Assembly: GCF_019668485.1 (NCBI RefSeq)
Contig: NZ_AP024619.1
Coordinates: 867,001-931,000, forward strand
Direction: 5' to 3'
Source of the DNA: Gelria sp. Kuro-4
GTDB taxonomy: Bacteria; Bacillota; DTU030; DUMP01
Length of the DNA stretch: 64,000 nt
Shown here: in pieces, positions 42,849 through 51,151 of the stretch
Layout of the letters: every line of letters begins with the position of its first letter
Position numbering within the stretch: position 1 is the first letter of the stretch
The notes under the pieces: generated by a model
Told to the model about the DNA's origin: nothing
Database searches by the model: none
Seen by the model: the letters and a program-made list of their open reading frames with translations, nothing else
Translations under genes and position numbers: made by a program

Positions 42849-42882
42849 TGCGGCCCTGGGATGCCCTTTTCCCAGGGCCGCA
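42849..42882 (+). other. Intra-operon hairpin between dctP and dctQ
   Basis: A perfect 12-bp stem, TGCGGCCCTGGG and CCCAGGGCCGCA, has a 10-nt loop and no T-run. Such hairpins protect upstream mRNA from 3' decay and allow more binding protein than permease. A similar one lies at 60747-60780. Confidence 0.7.
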
Positions 42883-42908
42883 TCACAAGTCGAAAGAAGG
42901 GGACGTAG

Positions 42909-43385
42909 ATGAAGCAAGAGAAACCAGGTACTTTCTTGAGCGCCTGTCTGAATACAGGTGCGATAGTGACTTTGACTCTGATGGTGACCATCGTAACCGC
43001 CCAAGTGGTAATGAGATACGTGTTTCATCATTCGTTGAGCTGGGCCGAAGAAGCTGCGCGGTTCTTGCTCGTTTGGGTGGCGTTCTTGGGGACCATAATT
43101 GGACTTCAAAGGAAAGAACACATCAGCGTGGATGCTTTTGTAAGCATGCTACCACATACAATACGCGGCGTGGTTACTGCTATTTCGATTGTGATAACGG
43201 CGCTGTTTTGGACATTTCTTGGCTGGGGCGGACTGGGGCTTTGGCGCTCAGCGGCAGACCAGGTTTCTCCTGCCATGCAGCTTCCGATGTCATGGGTTTA
43301 CGCCATTATCCCTATTAGCGGGCTGGTGCTGCTCCTGATTTCTTTAGACCATCTCCGGCAACTATTCCGTCCTAAGGGTAAATAG
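42909..43385 (+). CDS. dctQ: TRAP transporter small permease (DctQ)
   Basis: The 158-residue protein has four hydrophobic segments and DctQ signatures: V-V-M-R-Y-V-F-H-H-S-L-S-W-A-E-E near residue 33 and R-K-E-H-I-S-V-D near 68. It joins DctM to form the membrane unit. GAAGGGGACG lies ahead of the ATG. Confidence 0.92.
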   Translation: MKQEKPGTFLSACLNTGAIVTLTLMVTIVTAQVVMRYVFHHSLSWAEEAARFLLVWVAFLGTIIGLQRKEHISVDAFVSMLPHTIRGVVTAISIVITALFWTFLGWGGLGLWRSAADQVSPAMQLPMSWVYAIIPISGLVLLLISLDHLRQLFRPKGK

Positions 43386-43441
43386 CCACTATGCCCCACT
43401 AAAGGGCAGGCTTTGACAAGCAGAGATGAGGTGAGAGCCCT

Positions 43442-44719
43442 ATGATAGGAGTTCTGTTTGGTGCACTGGTCCTCCTGATTATTCTCAACGTACCTGTTGG
43501 GGTTGCCCTGGGTATGGCGTCTACTGCTGCGCTCTTGTTTGCGGGCACCATGCCTATTGCCTTAATCTCTCAACGCATGTATAGCGCCATGGATTCTTTT
43601 CCCTTGTTGGCACTGCCGTTCTTTCTTCTGGCAGGTAAATTAATGGAGCACGGAGGCATTTCTACCCGGTTGGTTCGTTTTGCTAGCTCATTAGTAGGAC
43701 ACATCCGCGCGGGTATAGCCATGGTCTCTGTCGTGACGAGTATGTTTTTTGCCGGTATATCCGGCTCTGCCGTTGCTGATACGGCGGCAGTTGGTGGGGT
43801 ACTAATCCCAGCCATGTTGGGTAAGGGTTACGACAAGGATTATGCTGCCGCAGTCCAGGCCACAGCCGGATCCATTGGCGTAATTATTCCGCCGAGTGTT
43901 CCTATGGTCATATATGGGGTCACGGCTGGTGTATCAATCGGCAATCTTTTCTTGGGTGGGTTCATTCCCGGAGTACTGGTCGGCCTTTCCTTGATGGCTG
44001 TAGCGTATTTTATCGGCGGACAACGGGGATACGCAGGAGATCCACGGGCAACCTTGGCTCAGGTGTGGCAGTCGTTCAAAGAGTCAGTATGGGCACTTGT
44101 CATGCCTGTGATAATCCTTGGCGGGATTCTCGGCGGGATATTTACTCCAACGGAAGCAGCCGCCATTGCTGTTGTGTATGCAGCATTTGTGGGTTTCTTC
44201 GTTTATAAAGGCCTGACACTGGAAAAACTTCCAGATATCCTTATCGAAACAGTGGTTGGTACTGGTACTATCATGTTGATCATAGGAACGGCATCCCTTT
44301 TCGCCTGGATACTTACCAGCGCTCGGGTACCTCAGATGATTGGTGAGGCCTTTCTTGGTATATCAAGAAGCAGCACAGTCATTCTTATGTTAATCAACGT
44401 CTTGCTGTTGATCGTGGGCACGTTTATAGAGACTAATGCTGCCATTATTATGCTGGCTCCGATCCTGCTTCCATTGGTGAAGACAATGGGAGTGGATCCG
44501 GTTTTCTTTGGCGTGATGATGGTAGTAAACTTGGCTATTGGCATGGCCACACCGCCTGTGGGGGTTACACTCTTTGTCGTCTGTAGTATCACGAAACGTA
44601 CAATCCGCGAGATTTTTCCAACGGTCCTTCCTTTCTTGGGGGCTATGATAGCTATCCTTATTCTGATTACGGTTTTCCCAAGCCTTGTTACGTTCATGCC
44701 CAGTGTTTTTGGCGTGTAA
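43442..44719 (+). CDS. dctM: TRAP transporter large permease (DctM)
   Basis: The 425-residue protein has about 11-12 membrane segments and DctM signatures: I-L-N-V-P-V-G-V-A-L-G near residue 14, A-G-I-S-G-S-A-V-A-D near 103, and I-P-P-S-V-P-M-V-I-Y-G near 150. It couples ion flow to import of the DctP ligand. GATGAGGTGAG precedes the ATG. Last gene of the AT-rich catabolic block. Confidence 0.95.
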   Translation: MIGVLFGALVLLIILNVPVGVALGMASTAALLFAGTMPIALISQRMYSAMDSFPLLALPFFLLAGKLMEHGGISTRLVRFASSLVGHIRAGIAMVSVVTSMFFAGISGSAVADTAAVGGVLIPAMLGKGYDKDYAAAVQATAGSIGVIIPPSVPMVIYGVTAGVSIGNLFLGGFIPGVLVGLSLMAVAYFIGGQRGYAGDPRATLAQVWQSFKESVWALVMPVIILGGILGGIFTPTEAAAIAVVYAAFVGFFVYKGLTLEKLPDILIETVVGTGTIMLIIGTASLFAWILTSARVPQMIGEAFLGISRSSTVILMLINVLLLIVGTFIETNAAIIMLAPILLPLVKTMGVDPVFFGVMMVVNLAIGMATPPVGVTLFVVCSITKRTIREIFPTVLPFLGAMIAILILITVFPSLVTFMPSVFGV

Positions 44720-44742
44720 ATGTCTCCTTTAATCACAGTAGT

Positions 44743-44771
44743 TTGGTGAATCCTCCCCCGTGTGGTAGAAT
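44743..44771 (+). promoter_or_regulatory. Sigma-A promoter with extended -10
   Basis: TTGGTG (44743-44748), a 17-bp spacer and TAGAAT (44766-44771) preceded by TGG. It drives the B3/B4-domain gene that starts at 44806. Confidence 0.7.
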
Positions 44772-44805
44772 AAAGGCAATACTTTTCGGAGGAGGGGCAG
44801 CACGG

Positions 44806-45513
44806 GTGACGAGGTTTACGGTGGCGCGGGAGATATTTGAGCTCTTTCCGGAGGCGTGCTTTGGCGTGGTGGTGGCCCAGAACGTGGACAACCAGGGGGA
44901 GAGCACCGAGATTACGAACCTGGTGCGTACTGAGGCGCTGGCCCTGGCCCAGGAGTTGGGCGGGACGGACGTGCGTGAGCACCCGCATGTTAAGGTGTGG
45001 CGCGAGGCCTTCCGCAAGCTGGGGCTCAACCCGAACAAGTACCCCAGCTCCATCGAGGCCCTGGCCAAGCGCACGGCGAAAAAGCCGGAACTGCCCGTGA
45101 TCAACAAAGTGGTGGACCTGGTGAACGCTCTCTCCTTAAAGTACATTCTCCCCATGGGCGCCCACGACATGGCAATCCTGCCGGGCGACATCGAGATCCG
45201 CCCGGCCCGGCCGGGTGACATCTTCGTCCCCTTCGGGTCCACCGAACCGGAGCCGGTGGACGAGGGTGAGGTGGTGTACGCCACCGGCAACCAGATTCGC
45301 ACGCGCAAGTGGGTGTGGCGCCAGGGGGAGAAGGCCAAGGTGGTGCCGGAGAGCCGCACGCTGTTCTTCCCCATCGACGCCTTCTACGGTGTCACGGACA
45401 AGGCGGCGCAGGCGGCCCGGGCGGAACTTGCGGCGCTTCTTGAGCAGCACTGCGGTGCCACAACGCGCGTGCTCTGGGTGGACAAAGCGACGCCCAGCGT
45501 CGATCTGCTCTAA
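44806..45513 (+). CDS. B3/B4 tRNA-binding domain protein
   Basis: The 235-residue protein is a stand-alone version of the B3/B4 domain of phenylalanyl-tRNA synthetase beta subunits. It is recognised by N-P-N-K-Y-P-S-S-I-E-A-L near residue 80, P-V-I-N-K-V-V-D-L-V-N-A-L-S near 104 and L-P-M-G-A-H-D near 122. In the synthetase this domain edits Tyr-tRNA(Phe); free versions may hydrolyse misacylated or D-aminoacyl tRNAs, but this is unproven. The GTG at 44806 has GGAGGAGGGG upstream. It regains the GC-rich composition of the backbone. Confidence 0.85.
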   Translation: MTRFTVAREIFELFPEACFGVVVAQNVDNQGESTEITNLVRTEALALAQELGGTDVREHPHVKVWREAFRKLGLNPNKYPSSIEALAKRTAKKPELPVINKVVDLVNALSLKYILPMGAHDMAILPGDIEIRPARPGDIFVPFGSTEPEPVDEGEVVYATGNQIRTRKWVWRQGEKAKVVPESRTLFFPIDAFYGVTDKAAQAARAELAALLEQHCGATTRVLWVDKATPSVDLL

Positions 45514-45584
45514 CCGCTGTCACAAGAACACTGCGGCCCGGTCACCGGTTGAAAGGCCGGATACACCTCCGGGCTGAAAAGCAA

Positions 45585-45611
45585 AGAGGCGGCAGGCGCC
45601 GTCTCTTTTTT
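45585..45611 (+). terminator. Intrinsic terminator, target of the group II intron
   Basis: AGAGGCGGC-AGGC-GCCGTCTCT (45585-45606, one G-T pair) is followed by a run of six Ts. The intron begins 3 bp after the T-run. Confidence 0.85.
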
Positions 45612-46135
45612 CATGTGCGCCCGGCATGGGCGCTGTCTCTAGGGTGCAAGTCCCGAACGGCGAGGGTAGCAGTAGCCGTAGCTTAAGGCAAGGGTGTCCA
45701 CCGCGAGGTCGGGTACCCACCGAAGGTGGGTGCTGAAGGAAGCCGGCGGCAAACCTCCGGCCCGAGGACCACGAACCCCAGGCGAGGCTAGTGGCAGCCG
45801 GATGAGCGTGCATGACAACGCAAAGTCGCGGCTCTCGAAGGCTGCCAAGAGTATATGGGGCGGGTAGATGGAGGGAAAGACAGCGTCCTTACCCGGGGCG
45901 GGGACCCACCGGAGGTGGGTGCTGTCGGTACGCCAGGGGTACTGGCAAGCCGGGTCGAGAGGCCCGGTTGAACCGGCAGGAGTCAGCAGAGGGCATAGTA
46001 CCTGGAACGAAGAGCGATGCACGGCCCGGCTAGTGAGGCACTGCCAGACGAAAGAGGCAGCAAACGGATAGGCCGGACCTAAACAGCGCACACCCGGCCA
46101 GGAAAGGCCCGAACATCAAGTCAGAGGTGAACCCG

Positions 46136-47545
46136 ATGAGTTCGCACGGAAGGCAAAGAAAGCAGAAAACCCAAGAGAGGGCCTGTCTGCGGGAGGAAGC
46201 GGTGAATACGCGGGGGACCGCAGAAGGGCGGAGCCTTTCGTCGGCACGAAGCGGAAGATCACCTCGCGAGGACCAAGGTGACGGCCTGATGGAGAAGGTG
46301 GTGGCCCGGGAGAACATGCGGGCCGCACTGAAGCAGGTCGAGGAGAACAAGGGAGCAGGCGGAATCGACGGAGTCCAAGTAGATGAACTACGCGACCTCC
46401 TGCGAGAAGTCTGGCCCCAAGTTCGAGAACAGCTCCTCCAAGGGACCTACCAGCCAAAGCCGGTCCGCCGAGTCGAAATCCCGAAACCAGGCGGAGGCAC
46501 GCGGCTTCTAGGGATTCCCACCGTTTTAGACCGCCTGATCCAACAGGCACTTCTGCAAGTACTTACGCCCATCTTTGACCCGACATTTTCCGAGGCGAGC
46601 TACGGGTTCAGACCCGGTAGACGAGCCCACGATGCGGTCAGAGTGGCGCGTCGGTACGTAGAAGCCGGATACGACTGGGTCGTGGACATGGACATCGAGA
46701 AATTCTTCGACAGAGTGAACCACGACATCCTCATGGCCCGGGTGGCCAGGAAGGTGAAGGACAAGAGAGTCCTAAAGCTAATCCGCCGCTTCCTGCAGGC
46801 CGGGGTCATGCTTGGCGGAGTGGTCGTACGGACAGAAGAGGGCACCCCTCAAGGAGGTCCCTTAAGCCCGTTACTGGCCAACATCTACCTCGACGACCTC
46901 GACAAAGAGCTTGAGAAGCGGGGCCACAAGTTCGTCCGCTACGCCGATGACTGCAACATTTATGTCCGAAGCCGGCGGGCGGCCGAGCGGGTCATGCAGA
47001 GTATCCGCGACTTCCTGCAGAAACGGTTAAAACTCAAGGTCAACGAAGAAAAGAGCAGCGTGGACCGGCCGTGGAAGCTAAAGTACCTGGGATTCAGCAT
47101 GTACAAGAGCAAGGAGAGAATCCTCATCCGCCTGGCTCCGCAGACCACCCAACGGATCAAGAACAAGATCCGGGAATTCACCTCCCGCAGCAAACCCGTG
47201 AGCATGGCCGACCGGATCCGGCGCATCAATGCCTACCTGGGCGGATGGCTCGGATACTTTGCCTTGGCTGAAACTCCCAGCGTCTTTCAGAACCTCGACG
47301 AGTGGCTGAGACGCCGCCTTCGCATGTGCCTCTGGAAGCAGTGGAAACGGGTTCGGACGCGCTACCGCGAACTTCGCGCACTGGGTCTACCAGAACGGGT
47401 TGTTCACCAGCTTGCCAATGCCCGCAAAGGACCCTGGCGCATGGCCCATGGGCCAATGAACAGGGTCCTGGGCATCACCTATTGGGAAGCCCAGGGCCTC
47501 ATGAGTTTAACCGCACGTTACCAAAGCATTCGTCAAGCTTGGTGA
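46136..47545 (+). CDS. ltrA: Group II intron reverse transcriptase/maturase
   Basis: The 469-residue protein has the retroviral-type polymerase blocks. They are K-G-A-G-G-I-D-G-V near residue 73, S-Y-G-F-R-P-G-R near 155, the catalytic Y-A-D-D near 262 and G-T-P-Q-G-G-P-L-S-P-L-L-A-N near 232. A maturase X domain and the G-W-L-G-Y-F segment near 368 follow. It assists splicing and retrohoming of the surrounding intron. The ATG at 46136 is favoured by AGAGGTG 6 bp ahead; the in-frame GTG at 46127 overlaps that site. The gene appears intact and its stop abuts domain V. Confidence 0.93.
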   Translation: MSSHGRQRKQKTQERACLREEAVNTRGTAEGRSLSSARSGRSPREDQGDGLMEKVVARENMRAALKQVEENKGAGGIDGVQVDELRDLLREVWPQVREQLLQGTYQPKPVRRVEIPKPGGGTRLLGIPTVLDRLIQQALLQVLTPIFDPTFSEASYGFRPGRRAHDAVRVARRYVEAGYDWVVDMDIEKFFDRVNHDILMARVARKVKDKRVLKLIRRFLQAGVMLGGVVVRTEEGTPQGGPLSPLLANIYLDDLDKELEKRGHKFVRYADDCNIYVRSRRAAERVMQSIRDFLQKRLKLKVNEEKSSVDRPWKLKYLGFSMYKSKERILIRLAPQTTQRIKNKIREFTSRSKPVSMADRIRRINAYLGGWLGYFALAETPSVFQNLDEWLRRRLRMCLWKQWKRVRTRYRELRALGLPERVVHQLANARKGPWRMAHGPMNRVLGITYWEAQGLMSLTARYQSIRQAW

Positions 47546-47613
47546 ACCGCCGTATACCGAACGGTACGTACGGTGGTGTGAGAGGACGGGGGCTAGCCGC
47601 CCCCTCCTAATAC
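47546..47613 (+). ncRNA. Group II intron domains V and VI
   Basis: Domain V (47546-47577) pairs ACCGCCGTAT with the complementary ACGTACGGTGGT around an ACC-GAAC-GGT tip and a two-base bulge. Domain VI (about 47578-47613) pairs GAGGACGGGGG with CCCCCTCCT and keeps an unpaired A close to the 3' splice site. Confidence 0.78.
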
Positions 47614-47682
47614 GTTAAACTAACTTAGGAGAACTAGCAGGGTATCGGAAAGCATAGCAGAACTTTTAACTGAGACTTGGTT

Positions 47683-47850
47683 TTCCGGGGAAAGGCTACC
47701 CCTCCTTGACGGCTCGACCGCTTCGAGTAGACCGTCCTTCCCCGGAACATTATTCGGGTATCACGGGTTATAGAGGGTCGCGCTGTGAGCGCCGGTGTAT
47801 TAGGCCATGCCGTGCCCCGAAGCCAAGCCCAAAGAGAGGCGGGAGGTTGA
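47683..47850 (+). ncRNA. Candidate IS110 bridge RNA in the left non-coding end
   Basis: The left end can form a large stem-loop. The outer stem TTCCGGGGAA (47683-47692) pairs with TTCCCCGGAA (47738-47747), and the inner stem GACGGCTCGA (47708-47717) pairs with TCGAG-TAGA-CCGTC (47723-47736), leaving unpaired internal loops. A second hairpin GCGCT-GTG-AGCGC follows at 47780-47792. IS110 elements of the IS621 type encode a bridge RNA between the left end and the transposase gene whose internal loops pair with target and donor DNA. Position and shape fit; the exact ends do not follow from the sequence. Confidence 0.55.
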
Positions 47851-47855
47851 TAGGT

Positions 47856-49064
47856 GTGTTTTTCGCCGGCATCGATTGGGCCGACGACCACCACGACGTG
47901 GTCATTTTGGGTCCCACGGGATCTCTAGAAGCCGGCTTTCGCGTGACGCACTCTCTGGCCGGCCTCAAGGAACTCATAATTCGGCTTAGGGGTTTGACCG
48001 GGCGTCCAGAGGATGTTGCCTGTATCATTGAAACCCGTCACGGTCTTCTGGTTACTACCTTGCTGGAAGCGGGCTTCCCAGTCTATCCAGTCAACCCTAA
48101 GACTGTAGATCGGCACCGCAAGCCATCTCGGGCTAAGACAGATGCCATTGATGCTGCCATCCTCGCCCGGCATGGCCTGAAGGGACTCGATGAGCTGCGA
48201 CTTCTTAAGCCGGACAACCCCATGATCCAAGAACTCAAGGTTTTGACTCAGGATCAGATGGCCTTAATCCAACAGCAAACCCGTTTGGTTAATCAGCTAA
48301 CAGCCTGCCTAAAAGCCTATTACCCAGTAGCCCTAGAGTTCTTCACTAAGCTCCAGCAACCGGTTACGTTAGCTTTTTTGCAGGCCTACCCTACACTGGA
48401 GGCAGTTAGGGCGGCTCACACGGATGAGATCGCTGCCCTTCTGAAGAAGTTCCGGCATCCACGCCCCAATGAAACCGCGCAGCACATCGCCGTTAAGGCC
48501 CATGAGCCCCAGCTTCATGCAGATCCGGTGACTAAGCGGGCTAAGTCTAGGCTCATGCTAGCCATCGTCGCCCAGTTGGCCCCGCTTGTTGACGCTATTC
48601 GGGAATACGACAAGGCGATTGACAAGGTTTTTACCGCTCATCCTGACAACGAGATCTTCCAGAGCCTTCCTGGGGCCGGGAAGCGCCTGGCGCCAAGACT
48701 CTTGGCAGAATGGGGCGATGATCGTAACCGCTACGCCTCATATGAGAGCGTGGCTGCCCTTGCAGGGACTTCTCCTGTTCCCTTCCAGAGTGGGCGCTAC
48801 AGCCGAGCCCACAAACGCTATGCCTGTGTGAAGCCTTTTCGCGCTGCTCTCCACAGCTTCGCTTGGCAGTCGACACGTACCGAGTTGTGGGCCAAAGACT
48901 ACTACCTGCGCAAAAGACGTGAGGGCAAAAGTCACAGTGTTGCTGTCCGTGCTTTGTCAAATATCTGGGTTCGAATTATCCACGCCATGTGGCTTAAGCA
49001 TGAACAGTACAACCCGACCGAGTTCTTGAACGCTAGGGCAGCCCACCAAGCTCGTGCAGCCTAG
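47856..49064 (+). CDS. IS110 family transposase
   Basis: The 402-residue recombinase has the N-terminal RuvC-like DEDD domain (Asp7 in G-I-D-W-A-D-D-H-H, Glu in I-I-E-T-R-H-G near 60, and the Asp pair in K-T-D-A-I-D-A near 95). The C-terminal Transposase_20 domain has L-P-G-A-G-K-R-L-A near residue 270 and S-V-A-A-L-A-G-T-S-P-V-P-F-Q-S-G near 300. The catalytic serine region is therefore kept and the gene looks intact. The GTG at 47856 follows GGGAGG; the frame runs open upstream to 47706, but that part overlaps the structured left end. Confidence 0.93.
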   Translation: MFFAGIDWADDHHDVVILGPTGSLEAGFRVTHSLAGLKELIIRLRGLTGRPEDVACIIETRHGLLVTTLLEAGFPVYPVNPKTVDRHRKPSRAKTDAIDAAILARHGLKGLDELRLLKPDNPMIQELKVLTQDQMALIQQQTRLVNQLTACLKAYYPVALEFFTKLQQPVTLAFLQAYPTLEAVRAAHTDEIAALLKKFRHPRPNETAQHIAVKAHEPQLHADPVTKRAKSRLMLAIVAQLAPLVDAIREYDKAIDKVFTAHPDNEIFQSLPGAGKRLAPRLLAEWGDDRNRYASYESVAALAGTSPVPFQSGRYSRAHKRYACVKPFRAALHSFAWQSTRTELWAKDYYLRKRREGKSHSVAVRALSNIWVRIIHAMWLKHEQYNPTEFLNARAAHQARAA

Positions 49065-49249
49065 CATAAACAACTTTGCGCCACCACCTATTGACATAGA
49101 GGGTCTACTCGATACCCTTTTCCACACCGACTATGCCGGGCTCTCTTGGCTTGGGCATGGTCGCGAGAACTTAGGAATCACCGCTCGGGATGAACGGTGC
49201 CGAGACAGGGTAGGATGCCAACGCACAATGGTACGGCTGGGAGCGGCTG

Positions 49250-50506
49250 CTAGCGGCCGGAGGGCGGTGACGAGTGGGCGGCGGCCGCCTGCCCACGCTG
49301 CTTTTTCGGTATGCCCAGCGGGGAAAGCCCAGCGGCCCGGACGGCGCGCCGTACCCAGAAGGCGTCCACAACCAGCAGCAGTCCGGTGGCCAGAAAGATG
49401 GAGCGCAGGCCGAAGAGAGAGGCCAGCGCCCCGCCGGCCAGCGGGCCGATCAGGTTCCCCAACGCCACGGCGCTCGAGGTGACACCGTAGGCACGCCCGC
49501 GCAGCTCCGGCGCCACCAAGGTGCCGGTGAGGGCGTTGGCACAGGGGATGATGCCGCCCATGAAAACGCCGAGCAAAGCGCGCAGAGCGAGGAGCTGCCA
49601 GGGCGAGCGCACCAGGGCCTGCGGCAGGTAGAAGATGCCGGCCCCGAGCAGCGTGAAGAAAAGAATGCGCGTGTGCCCCACGCAGTCCCCCCGCCGGCCG
49701 AGAAAGGGTGAAGCCGCGACGTTGGCCAAGCCGGTGGCGGCGAAGATGATGCCCACCACCAGAGTCAGGTGCTCTTCGCTGCCCTGCAGGGACTTTACGT
49801 AAACCGTGAGGATCGGCTCGACGATCTGGATGGAGAACTGGGCCAGGAGCAGTACCACGAACATCTGCAGCAGCCCCGGGTTCGTTCCCACCAGCTTCAT
49901 ATCGGCCAAGAGCCCGCCGGAGCTGGTGCGGGAGGAGCGGACGAAGGTTTCTTTGACCAGAAAGAGGGCGAGGAGGAAAGAGAGGAAAACCATGCCTCCG
50001 GCCACGCGGAAGACCATGCGAAAGCTCAGGAATTCGCCCAAAAAACCGCCCACCAGAGGCCCCACCACGGTGCCGGCCACCTGACCCGTCTGGAGAAACC
50101 CCAAGGCGTAGCCCAGGTGCTCATCCGGCGTGCCGGTGGCCACGATGGCCACCGACGCGGCGATAAAGCCGCTCAGGCTCCCCATGAGCACGCGCGCCAC
50201 AAGGAGCTGTCCCACCGTGGCGGTGTAGCTCATCAAGTAGTTAAAGATGGCAACGGCAAGAAAAGAACGCAGGGCCATCAGTTTGCGGCCGTAACGGTCG
50301 GCCAGCGAGCCCCAGAGGGGTGAGAAAAGGGCCTGCGTGAGGAAGTTGCCGGAAAAAAGAAGGGCCGACCACATAGCTACGGCATCCTGGTCGGTGACCC
50401 CCAGTTCCTCCACGTAAAGAGGAAGAAAAGGAAGGATCAAGGTGGTGGCCAGCATGCCGAAAAAGAGCGCCGTCCAGAGCACATAAAGGTTGCGCCGCCA
50501 GAACAT
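49250..50506 (-). CDS. MFS drug/metabolite efflux transporter
   Basis: The 418-residue protein has 12 predicted membrane segments and DHA1-type signatures: the loop 2-3 motif W-G-S-L-A-D-R-Y-G-R-K near residue 65 and a motif-C-like G-P-L-V-G-G-F-L-G near 150. It probably exports drugs or metabolites by proton antiport. The second-half loop reads L-G-R-R-G-D, a weak repeat of the first. The ATG at 50506 has a ribosome site AGGAGTG just upstream on the minus strand. YbaK is the next gene upstream on the same strand (13-bp gap), so they are cotranscribed. The 73 bp between the IS110 end and this gene hold nothing clear. Confidence 0.88.
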   Translation of the reverse strand: MFWRRNLYVLWTALFFGMLATTLILPFLPLYVEELGVTDQDAVAMWSALLFSGNFLTQALFSPLWGSLADRYGRKLMALRSFLAVAIFNYLMSYTATVGQLLVARVLMGSLSGFIAASVAIVATGTPDEHLGYALGFLQTGQVAGTVVGPLVGGFLGEFLSFRMVFRVAGGMVFLSFLLALFLVKETFVRSSRTSSGGLLADMKLVGTNPGLLQMFVVLLLAQFSIQIVEPILTVYVKSLQGSEEHLTLVVGIIFAATGLANVAASPFLGRRGDCVGHTRILFFTLLGAGIFYLPQALVRSPWQLLALRALLGVFMGGIIPCANALTGTLVAPELRGRAYGVTSSAVALGNLIGPLAGGALASLFGLRSIFLATGLLLVVDAFWVRRAVRAAGLSPLGIPKKQRGQAAAAHSSPPSGR

Positions 50507-50519
50507 GTCCTACACTCCT

Positions 50520-50981
50520 TTAGGCCGTAACCTGGACGATTTCGCCGCCGGTAAGCTTCTGGAGCTGCTCCAGCGTTACAGGTACGGCCGAGTGGGGCGT
50601 GCCGGCGGCGGCATAAACCACCGGAAAACGGGCCAAGCTCCGGTCCAGGAGCACCCTCAGGGGGTGCGGCAGCGCAAACGGGCAGACACCGCCCACGGGG
50701 TAGCCGGTAACCCGCTCCACTTCCGCCGGCGTTGCAAGGCGGGGTTTGCCGCCGGCCACGGCCTTGAGCGCTCCGGCTTTGATCTTCACGTCGCCGGCGG
50801 CCACCACCATGATATACTGGTCTCCGACGCGAAAGAGGAGCGACTTGGCGATCTGGCCCACCTCCTTGCCCAGGGCTGCGGCCGCCGCTTCGGCGGTGGC
50901 GGTGTCGGCGGGGGTGGCGATCACCTTAAGCCCGAGCCCGAAGCTATCGAGCCAGGTCTGAATGCGTTCGTGGGGATCCAT
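50520..50981 (-). CDS. YbaK/EbsC family aminoacyl-tRNA deacylase
   Basis: The 153-residue protein resembles the prolyl-tRNA editing family, with the conserved Lys in Q-I-A-K-S-L-L-F near residue 45 and the G-G-V-C-P-F-A-L-P segment near 98. Members hydrolyse mischarged Cys- or Ala-tRNA(Pro). Specificity cannot be set from the sequence. The ATG is preceded by GGGAGG on the minus strand. The divergent 170-bp gap to the next plus-strand gene holds promoters for both directions but no other gene I can support. Confidence 0.9.
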   Translation of the reverse strand: MDPHERIQTWLDSFGLGLKVIATPADTATAEAAAAALGKEVGQIAKSLLFRVGDQYIMVVAAGDVKIKAGALKAVAGGKPRLATPAEVERVTGYPVGGVCPFALPHPLRVLLDRSLARFPVVYAAAGTPHSAVPVTLEQLQKLTGGEIVQVTA

Positions 50982-51151
50982 TCTGGGCGAACCTCCCTGC
51001 TTGTCTTTACTTAATCTTAACCCTGGCGATGAGAAAAAGCAACGGTGCCGCGGTGCGGGCGGAGGACTTGAACCAGGGGCTGCCAGGATAGGATTTACTC
51101 CTCCGGCAACGAAATGTATTACAGATAAAGTGTGCTAGGGGAGGAAAAGAA

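Larger units (their letters stand above)
45615..47613 (+). mobile_element. Group IIC intron with maturase gene
   Basis: The 5' end GTGCG (45615) fits the GUGYG start of group II introns. The 3' part has a domain V hairpin (47546-47577) with a CGC catalytic triad, then a domain VI hairpin (GAGGACGGGGG ... CCCCCTCCT) with an unpaired A, ending in AC near 47613. A CGC triad and insertion directly behind an intrinsic terminator are both hallmarks of class C introns. The total of about 2.0 kb includes a 1.4-kb reverse transcriptase gene in domain IV. The exact 3' end is uncertain by a few bases. Confidence 0.85.
47622..49176 (+). mobile_element. IS110-family insertion sequence (ends tentative)
   Basis: The element is defined by a DEDD-type transposase gene with about 225 bp of non-coding sequence on its left and about 100 bp on its right. 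A 9-bp direct repeat AACTTAGGA occurs at 47622-47630 and 49168-49176 and may mark the ends. IS110 elements have no long terminal inverted repeats and none were seen. The length of about 1.55 kb is normal. It lies within about 10 bp of the 3' end of the group II intron. Confidence 0.65.

Noticed and set aside
49065-49482. 142-codon plus-strand frame after the IS110 transposase
   Set aside because: It begins in the element's right end and runs antisense through the MFS gene; Arg/Pro-rich shadow with no ribosome site.
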